The position numbers were made by a program, and so were the translations under genes. The notes beneath the pieces are model-generated. The model was not told the DNA's origin, did no database searches, and saw only the letters and a program-made list of their open reading frames with translations. This document shows, in pieces, positions 6,943 through 12,576 of a DNA stretch of 12,576 nucleotides; the first letter of the stretch is position 1; every line of letters begins with the position of its first letter. Source of the DNA: Bacteroidota bacterium (GTDB lineage: Bacteria; Bacteroidota; Bacteroidia; B-17B0; B-17BO); assembly GCA_025356715.1 (NCBI GenBank), contig JANXRU010000149.1, positions 1 to 12,576 of the forward strand. The letters run 5' to 3'.

Positions 6943-8190
6943 ATGTTTGCCTTCGTAAAAGATTTTAATAAACTAAAACCTGCCATACTTAATGTAGTAG
7001 CCGCAGAATTTTTTATACAATTGGTTAACGCCACTTTTATGAATATTTTGCCATTATATATGAATCGTAAAGGTTTTAGTGATGAGCAAATCGCCTTATT
7101 TATTACCTTTCGTTTTTTAGGAGTTTTTGCCTTAGCACTGCCTATTGGTAATCTTATTAAAGGAAGAGCGATGAAACCATTTTTCTATTTGTCTTCTTTT
7201 CTTGTTCCGTTATTTGGATTATGTATTGTTTTAAGTATTTATTTTAAGTTAACTATTCTTATTTATATAGCATTATTATTATGGGGAGCCTCATTTACAT
7301 TTATGCAAATTCCTATTATTCCTTTTATTTTACGAAATGAGGCTAAACAGAATCATACCTCTGGTATTGCATTAACATATAGTACGTGGAGCTTTGCTGG
7401 AATTGCTAGTGGTATTATCATCGCTTTTTTAGACCGAATCAATCCATGGTTTTTCGATGAAGAAAAAATATTAATCCTATTTTCTATATTGGGTTTTGGT
7501 GGATTGTATTTTATGACCAAAGTGAATTTAGTGGAAGAAATTAATGACACTAAAATAAAACCAAAAGAACGTGTTAAAGAAAAACCAGATTGGTTTTTAA
7601 TTTTTAAAGGACTGGTTCCAACTCTTATTATAGCTACTGGGGCTGGATTAACGATTCCATTTATCAGTTTGTTTTTTGATAAAGTCCACCATTTAGGCAA
7701 AGGTGATTTTTCAATGGTGAGTGCATTAGCTGCCGTTTTAGTAGCATGGGGAGCTATGATGGTTCCTCGTATTAAAGATGTAATTGGTTATAAAATTGCT
7801 ATTCCAACCACGCAAGCTTTAGCGGTAATTTCATTAGTGGCTTTAGCTACTACTCAGTTTTACAGTCAGTATAGTATTGCGGTTTATATTGCTATTATTT
7901 GTTATTTATTACGTCAACCATTAATGAATATGGCTGGCCCTATGACTTCTGAGCTTGTTATGAATTACGTTGGTGAAAAAAATAGAGAAATTACCTCTGC
8001 CTTAACAGCAGCTATTTGGAGTGGTAGCTGGGTAATTAGTGGATTAATGGTGAAAATAATGTTTAGTAAAGGATATCCCTTCGTAAATATCTTTTTAATT
8101 ACATCAGCCTTGTACGCTTTTGGAGTTTTGATGTATTATTTTTTAATACTCGATTATGGAAAACGCGAAAAACAAGGTTTAATAAAATAA
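6943..8190 (+). CDS. Major facilitator superfamily (MFS) transporter
   Basis: A 415-residue inner-membrane protein with about twelve hydrophobic helices split into two halves by a charged cytoplasmic loop at about 194-217 (rich in K and E), the standard MFS layout. The first half has LPLYMNRKGFSDEQIALF (36-53), with the charged loop between TM2 and TM3 replaced by a short GNLIKGRAMKPF (69-80). A G-rich helix, TSGIALTYSTWSFAGIASG (139-157), resembles TM5 of drug/sugar MFS porters. The second half contains the matching RIKDVIGYKIAI loop (276-287) and RQPLMNMAGPMTSELVMNYV (324-343). I cannot name the substrate: efflux or uptake of a small molecule is equally possible. It starts at an ATG 28 nt after miaA with no terminator between, and ends 18 nt before the DUF3592-like gene. 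No Shine-Dalgarno site is present, as is usual in this phylum. Confidence 0.85.
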   Translation: MFAFVKDFNKLKPAILNVVAAEFFIQLVNATFMNILPLYMNRKGFSDEQIALFITFRFLGVFALALPIGNLIKGRAMKPFFYLSSFLVPLFGLCIVLSIYFKLTILIYIALLLWGASFTFMQIPIIPFILRNEAKQNHTSGIALTYSTWSFAGIASGIIIAFLDRINPWFFDEEKILILFSILGFGGLYFMTKVNLVEEINDTKIKPKERVKEKPDWFLIFKGLVPTLIIATGAGLTIPFISLFFDKVHHLGKGDFSMVSALAAVLVAWGAMMVPRIKDVIGYKIAIPTTQALAVISLVALATTQFYSQYSIAVYIAIICYLLRQPLMNMAGPMTSELVMNYVGEKNREITSALTAAIWSGSWVISGLMVKIMFSKGYPFVNIFLITSALYAFGVLMYYFLILDYGKREKQGLIK

Positions 8191-8208
8191 TTAATTTAAA
8201 TTTTAGGG

Positions 8209-8667
8209 ATGAATTGGGTCATTATTATATTTTCTTTAGTTATTGGCTTTAGCTCATTATTTTATGGTATCAAATTATTTAGGCTATACCTTAAAATTAA
8301 AAGTTGGACAAAAACACATGCTAAAGTTATTAGTAAATCTGTTCAACTAAAACGATTAGCTCAAAGTGGGCGAGCTTCAAAAATAGTGGTGATTGAATAT
8401 CAATATGAAGTAGATTCACAAATGTATCAAAGCAACAGAGTGTTTTTGGTTGAATTCTTAAAAGGAGAAAAAGGGTTTCTTCAATCCTCTGCCGAAAAAT
8501 TTCTACTAACAATTGGGAATGAAATAACCGTGTATGTTGATCCCAAAGATCCAAAAGAATCAGTGATATACTGTGATGGGTTATTAATGTACTTGTTTGT
8601 AATGGCATTCGGAAGTATCACTTTATTAATTGGTATTTTTAAATTTTTCAGTGCAATTTTACCATAA
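8209..8667 (+). CDS. DUF3592-like small membrane protein
   Basis: A 152-residue protein with an N-terminal TM helix (about 3-28) and a C-terminal TM helix (about 124-148) flanking a soluble domain of about 90 residues. The domain has the beta-rich pattern of DUF3592 proteins: a strand starting HAKVISKSVQL (37-47), then VVIEYQYEVDSQMYQSNRV (60-78), and the diagnostic NEITVYVDPKDPKESVI (104-120) before the second helix. The function of the family is unknown. It lies 18 nt behind the MFS gene in the same direction and is probably on the same transcript. The AGGG directly touching the ATG is too close to act as a ribosome-binding site. Confidence 0.75.
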   Translation: MNWVIIIFSLVIGFSSLFYGIKLFRLYLKIKSWTKTHAKVISKSVQLKRLAQSGRASKIVVIEYQYEVDSQMYQSNRVFLVEFLKGEKGFLQSSAEKFLLTIGNEITVYVDPKDPKESVIYCDGLLMYLFVMAFGSITLLIGIFKFFSAILP

Positions 8668-8695
8668 TAATGCGTTTTTAAAACAAACAAAAAGT

Positions 8696-8703
8696 TATAT
8701 TTA
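8696..8703 (+). promoter_or_regulatory. Candidate -7 promoter box of lhgO
   Basis: TATATTTA, within TTATATTTACAAC, fits TAnnTTTG with A at the last base and lies 20 nt before the lhgO ATG. The extended box matches that before tRNA-Ser in 11 of 12 positions. A poor -33 candidate (T-run at about 8674-8679) lies upstream. Confidence 0.4.
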
Positions 8704-8723
8704 CAACTTACAATCAATCTTAA

Positions 8724-9944
8724 ATGAGTACTACAAGTTACGATATTATAATAATTGGAGGTGGTATTGTTGGCCTTGCAACAGCCTATAAACTTCAAGC
8801 ACAAAATCCAACTAAAACCATCTTAGTTCTTGAAAAAGAGAAAGAAGTCGCTGCGCACCAAACTGGTCATAATTCAGGAGTCATTCATTCAGGTATTTAT
8901 TACAAGCCAGGTTCTTATAAAGCCATTAAATGTGTTGAAGGACGAAGAGAATTGATTTCCTTTGTAAAGGAACATCATATTGCACATGATTTATGTGGTA
9001 AAATTATTGTTGCTACAGAGGAAAGTGAGTTAGCACATATGACTAAAGTATTTAATAACGGTGTTGCTAATGGGGTAGAGGGGATAGAAATGATTGACGC
9101 CAAACGTATTAAAGAAATTGAACCACACTGCCAAGGGATAGCAGGCATTTGGGTTCCTTGTACTGGTATTATTGATTATACAGATGTTGCTCGTAAATAC
9201 GTAGAGTTAATACATGCTAAAAATAATGGTTGCAAAATATTAACAGAACATAAAGTTATCGATTTTATAAAAAAAGGGAATAGCACAGAGGTTGTTACCG
9301 AAAAAGGTTCTTTTATAGGTAAATTTATAATTTCATGTGCGGGTTTACAGGCAGATAGAATCACTAAAAAAGATCATGTAAAAACTGATTCAGCAATAGT
9401 AGGCTTTAGAGGCGATTATTATGATTTAACAGCAAAGGGTAGAGAAAAAGTAAAGAATTTAATTTACCCAGTTCCTAATCCACAATTCCCTTTCTTAGGA
9501 GTGCATTTTACCCGTATGATAAAAGGTGGCGTGGAATGTGGACCTAACGCCGTATTTGTTTTTGATAGAGAGGGCTACTCTAAAACGGCATTTAGTTTAA
9601 AAGACACGATGGAAGCTTTTGGATTTAAAGGCACCTGGCGTTTCTTTAAAAAACATTGGCGATTTGGTTTGGACGAATATCGCGGTGCATTTAGCAAAAC
9701 TTATTTCTTAAATCGTTTACGCAAATTAATTCCTGATTTACAAATGGATGATATTGAGCCAGCTCGTTGTGGCATTCGTGCTATGGCTTTAGGGCCAGAA
9801 GGCGATATGCTAGATGATTTCAAAATCGAATATTCCGATAACTCCATGCATGTTATTAATTCTCCATCTCCTGCAGCTACGGCTTCATTGGCTTATGGGA
9901 ATGAAATTGCTGTGCAAGCCAAAGCTTATTTTAAGTTAGATTAA
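8724..9944 (+). CDS. lhgO: L-2-hydroxyglutarate oxidase/dehydrogenase LhgO
   Basis: FAD-dependent enzyme of the DAO family that oxidises L-2-hydroxyglutarate to 2-oxoglutarate. The E. coli homologue passes electrons to the membrane quinone pool. The product has 406 residues, close to the E. coli enzyme (about 420). The N-terminal Rossmann dinucleotide site YDIIIIGGGIVGLATA (6-21) has GxGxxG at 12-17 and is followed by the acidic LEKEKEV strand end (36-42). TGHNSGVIHSGIYYKPGSYKA (47-67) is a strong family signature, as are CAGLQADRI (205-213), CGIRAM (349-354) and the C-terminal NSPSPAATASLAYGNEIA (379-396), which completes FAD binding. The ATG start gives a proper N terminus. No csiD or gab genes of the glutarate route are nearby, so here the enzyme may serve as metabolite repair of L-2-HG made by promiscuous dehydrogenases; that role is inference. 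A -7 box lies just upstream. Confidence 0.93.
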   Translation: MSTTSYDIIIIGGGIVGLATAYKLQAQNPTKTILVLEKEKEVAAHQTGHNSGVIHSGIYYKPGSYKAIKCVEGRRELISFVKEHHIAHDLCGKIIVATEESELAHMTKVFNNGVANGVEGIEMIDAKRIKEIEPHCQGIAGIWVPCTGIIDYTDVARKYVELIHAKNNGCKILTEHKVIDFIKKGNSTEVVTEKGSFIGKFIISCAGLQADRITKKDHVKTDSAIVGFRGDYYDLTAKGREKVKNLIYPVPNPQFPFLGVHFTRMIKGGVECGPNAVFVFDREGYSKTAFSLKDTMEAFGFKGTWRFFKKHWRFGLDEYRGAFSKTYFLNRLRKLIPDLQMDDIEPARCGIRAMALGPEGDMLDDFKIEYSDNSMHVINSPSPAATASLAYGNEIAVQAKAYFKLD

Positions 9945-9963
9945 ATAGTATTACACATTTTTG

Positions 9964-9971
9964 TATATTTA
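9964..9971 (+). promoter_or_regulatory. Candidate -7 promoter box of the propeller-phosphatase gene
   Basis: TATATTTA fits TAnnTTTG with A for the final G and lies 23 nt before the ATG at 9995, in the 50-nt gap after lhgO. No clear -33 TTTG was found at the right spacing, and the region is AT-rich, so chance is possible. Confidence 0.3.
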
Positions 9972-9994
9972 GGATTGTAATTCGTTAAGTATAC

Positions 9995-12576
9995 ATGATT
10001 AAACTACTTTATAGTATATTTATTTTATGCTTGTGTATTTCTTTAAATGCACAAAAACTGCATTTCGATAATTTTACAACTAAAGATGGATTATTATCGG
10101 ATGAAATTTACAATCTTCATCAAGATAAAAAAGGCTATATATGGTTATTTACCAATTATGGCTCCATGAAATATAATGGTAAGGCTTTTGAGTTGGTTCT
10201 TAAAAACTTGCCTTTAACCGAATCTGTTATTTATTGCATTTACGAAAATGAACATGGTCAAAAATGGGTTGTTAATTCAAATGCTAAAATTTATGAAGTC
10301 ATAAATGATAGTGCTTTTATCATTAATAACATCGAAAAAACATCTGCCGCAATAAAAAAAGAAGGGCGTGTTATTTATCAAATCTATGTAGATGATTCCC
10401 TAAATATCTATGCTGCAACTAAAAACGACACTTATAAATTTCTAAAAAAAGACAATTACAGGCCAATCAATTTGAGCCATCAAATGCAACAAAAAACGCC
10501 AGAGTTTTGTGCATTAGAGTTTAAGCATGCTATTATTTCTTCTTGGAATATCTGTGGCCACGAAAAAATAAAATTTAATTTTAACGATAGTGCATTAAGT
10601 ACTCGTTTATTTTATAACCTGAAATTAAAAGAAACACTTACTATTAATCATACCATAGGAAGATATTTACCTAAGTATATCAAAAGGTTCAATGATGTTG
10701 TTTACATAACGTGCTATTCAAAAATCATTAAGTTAAAAGGCAATCAAGTCATTAAAGAGATTCCTTTAAATAATTATATTTTAAATTTCACAAAGGATAA
10801 AAATAATCACCTTTGGGTAGCTTGTTATAATAATGGTTTGTTTGAGTTGAACGAAAACGATTCTATCATTAATCATTATTTTTCTAACAAAACAGTTAAC
10901 TCTATTTTAATTGACTCTAATAACGGCCTCTGGATATCTACAGAAGGCTCGGGTATTTTTTATTGCAAAAACTTAAAGGAATTCCATTATGATAATACTG
11001 AAGCGCTAGGTGTTCCTATTGCTTATTTAAAAAAAATAGATGACAAATTATTTGTTGCCAATAAAAATGGAGTTGTTTTTTTAGTAAATAAAGAATCATT
11101 TACTAAAATTCATAGCGAAGAAGCCTTATTAGATAACGAACCTTTTGATATTACCAAGTATAATACGGATTATGTATTAGGCTTTCGTCACGATCTAAAA
11201 TTATTGAAATTAAAAGAATCTACCTTCGAATTATCAACGTTTTACGCACCATTTAGTTCACGTAATATTATATCACTTGGCGGATATTCTTTATTGAGCG
11301 CTCGTTCAAACAAATTAGTGATGTTGCATCAAAATAAAATTGTGAAAGAAATTCCAATTGATTTTAGAACCTTTTATTGTGCATATCGTGATGGCATAAT
11401 ATATATTGCTACCGAAAAAGGCATTTATAGTATTAAAAATAATGCCCCAGTAATGCCTAAATACTTATTGCCATCAACCGATGCCGTTGTTACTAAAATC
11501 ATTAAAGACAATCTTAATAACTTATGGTTTTGTACAAGAGGCTCTGGATTATTCAAATTATCAACTTCCAATCAACTACAACAATATACTACCACTAACA
11601 ATTTACCAAGTAATTTTGTAAATGATATTAGTTTTAATAGTGATAACGGCATCTTGCTATCAACCAATAAAGGATTGTTTTTAAGTGAAAATTCCAACCC
11701 AAGCAGCACAAAATGGGCTGAGTTATATGCCGAAGAGGTAAAAAGTGCCGTTCCATACAATGATCATGTTTACCTTGCTACAAAAAATGGGTTGGTAATT
11801 ATAAAAGATCAACATAAAAAAAAGACTGGCTCAATTTATTTTAATGTAGCATCTATATTCGTTAATGAAATCAAAAACAATCAAGAGCAATTAGATGCTT
11901 TAACTTACAATCAAAATAACCTTACATTTAACGTGGATGTTATTTCTTATTCTAATAGTATACCAGATGTGTTATACACCTTGTCAGGAGCCAAAAGCGA
12001 ACAAGGCACTTCATCAACTCAGCAGTTTATTTTTAAAAACTTAGCGCCTGGTTCTTATACTTTAGCTATGGCTTTAGTCACTAAAGAATACCAAGTGAAA
12101 CCACTTATTATTCCTTTTACAATTATACCTCCATTTTGGCAAACAATATGGTTTAAAATAGTAATAGCATTAGTAGTAGTAATTGTTATTTGGCTATATA
12201 TTAAACAACGTGAGCGAACCTTAGTTACTGAAAAAGAAAAATTGGAAAAAGTTGTCGTAGAAAGAACCACCGAAGCGGTAAATCAAAAAAACGAAGCTGA
12301 AAGACAAAAAGTAATTGCCGACGAACAAAAATACATAGTTGAAAAAAAGCACAAAGAAATAACGGATAGTATTAGTTATGCCGAACGTATCCAACGAAGT
12401 TTTTTAGCAACCAAAACCTTGTTAAATGAAAACTTAACAAACTACTTTATTATTTTTAAACCAAAAGACATCGTTAGTGGCGATTTTTATTGGGGAACTG
12501 TTATTAAACCAAATAATGGAGTAGATGAAAGCCAATTCTTATTAGCAACAGCTGATAGTACAGGGCATGGAGTTCC
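9995..12576 (+). CDS. Propeller sensor with SpoIIE/RsbU-type PP2C phosphatase domain, 3' end missing
   Basis: An uninterrupted frame of 860 codons running off the right edge. Residues 1-19 are a signal peptide (cleavage after LNA). Then comes a long periplasmic region of two-component-regulator propeller repeats: FTTKDGLLSDEIYNLHQDKKG with W50, and further blades around W274 (LWVACYNNGLFEL), W313 (LWISTEGSGIFY), Y470, W511 (LWFCTRGSGLFKL) and Y593. A Y_Y_Y-like beta domain follows (about 638-712), then the typical IIPPFWQTIWFK lead into one TM helix (about 718-738). A charged coiled coil (about 740-790) carries the signal to ITDSISYAERIQRSF (789-803) and the phosphatase start FKPKDIVSGDFYW (821-833). 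Asp830 and Asp854 (in ADSTGHGV) are the expected metal ligands. There is no histidine-kinase domain before the cut. It probably senses an extracytoplasmic signal and dephosphorylates a partner such as an anti-sigma antagonist; the target is not in the window. Confidence 0.9.
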   Translation, partial: MIKLLYSIFILCLCISLNAQKLHFDNFTTKDGLLSDEIYNLHQDKKGYIWLFTNYGSMKYNGKAFELVLKNLPLTESVIYCIYENEHGQKWVVNSNAKIYEVINDSAFIINNIEKTSAAIKKEGRVIYQIYVDDSLNIYAATKNDTYKFLKKDNYRPINLSHQMQQKTPEFCALEFKHAIISSWNICGHEKIKFNFNDSALSTRLFYNLKLKETLTINHTIGRYLPKYIKRFNDVVYITCYSKIIKLKGNQVIKEIPLNNYILNFTKDKNNHLWVACYNNGLFELNENDSIINHYFSNKTVNSILIDSNNGLWISTEGSGIFYCKNLKEFHYDNTEALGVPIAYLKKIDDKLFVANKNGVVFLVNKESFTKIHSEEALLDNEPFDITKYNTDYVLGFRHDLKLLKLKESTFELSTFYAPFSSRNIISLGGYSLLSARSNKLVMLHQNKIVKEIPIDFRTFYCAYRDGIIYIATEKGIYSIKNNAPVMPKYLLPSTDAVVTKIIKDNLNNLWFCTRGSGLFKLSTSNQLQQYTTTNNLPSNFVNDISFNSDNGILLSTNKGLFLSENSNPSSTKWAELYAEEVKSAVPYNDHVYLATKNGLVIIKDQHKKKTGSIYFNVASIFVNEIKNNQEQLDALTYNQNNLTFNVDVISYSNSIPDVLYTLSGAKSEQGTSSTQQFIFKNLAPGSYTLAMALVTKEYQVKPLIIPFTIIPPFWQTIWFKIVIALVVVIVIWLYIKQRERTLVTEKEKLEKVVVERTTEAVNQKNEAERQKVIADEQKYIVEKKHKEITDSISYAERIQRSFLATKTLLNENLTNYFIIFKPKDIVSGDFYWGTVIKPNNGVDESQFLLATADSTGHGV

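Noticed and set aside
7353..7700. Antisense open frame inside the MFS gene
   Set aside because: Shadow of an AT-rich membrane-protein gene; no start context, signal or domain, and the sense frame is clearly coding.
8330..8804. Antisense open frames over the DUF3592-like gene and the lhgO promoter
   Set aside because: They overlap a recognisable sense gene and the lhgO start; the translations are Ile/Leu/Asn/Ser-rich without motifs.
1..12576. Mobile elements, CRISPR arrays, phage or defence genes
   Set aside because: No transposase or integrase motif, no regularly spaced repeats, no target-site duplications and no known defence domain seen on either strand.

Overview
The window looks like chromosomal DNA from a low-GC member of the Bacteroidota (Flavobacteriia-like or a related environmental lineage). 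The evidence is the AT-rich coding sequence, start codons without Shine-Dalgarno sequences, several TAnnTTTG-like -7 promoter boxes typical of this phylum, and characteristic families: a BNR/sortilin-like repeat secretory protein, a LolA-like periplasmic protein, and a two-component-regulator-type propeller protein fused to a SpoIIE/RsbU phosphatase. This is inference from content; no rRNA or other phylogenetic marker is present.

Left half (1-5700), all on the minus strand. Reading in the direction of transcription: a lipoprotein solute-binding protein of the dipeptide/oligopeptide family, an OppB/DppB-type permease and an OppC/DppC-type permease form a tightly overlapping operon (1-nt and 8-nt overlaps). 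Both permeases carry large insertions, and no ATPase genes follow. Next come a LolA-like secreted protein, a clear rho-independent terminator, and the 5' part of a BNR-repeat secreted protein that leaves the window at its left edge.

Centre (5740-5945). A short divergent region holds back-to-back candidate promoters for the transporter operon (minus) and for tRNA-Ser(GCU) (plus). The tRNA is followed by a strong terminator.

Right half (6000-12576), all on the plus strand: miaA (tRNA dimethylallyltransferase, with a non-ATG start), a 12-TM major-facilitator transporter, a small DUF3592-like two-TM membrane protein, lhgO (L-2-hydroxyglutarate dehydrogenase/oxidase), and a large one-pass membrane sensor. 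The sensor runs signal peptide, beta-propeller, Y_Y_Y-like domain, TM helix, coiled coil, PP2C/SpoIIE phosphatase, and is cut by the right edge after 860 codons. miaA, the transporter and the DUF3592 gene are close enough (28 and 18 nt gaps) to be co-transcribed. lhgO and the sensor each have their own candidate -7 box.

The window is mostly housekeeping plus typical Bacteroidota accessory genes. I see no mobile element, CRISPR array, phage gene or defence system. The points most worth a second look are the ATPase-less peptide transporter with enlarged permeases, the propeller-phosphatase sensor, and the promoter architecture.
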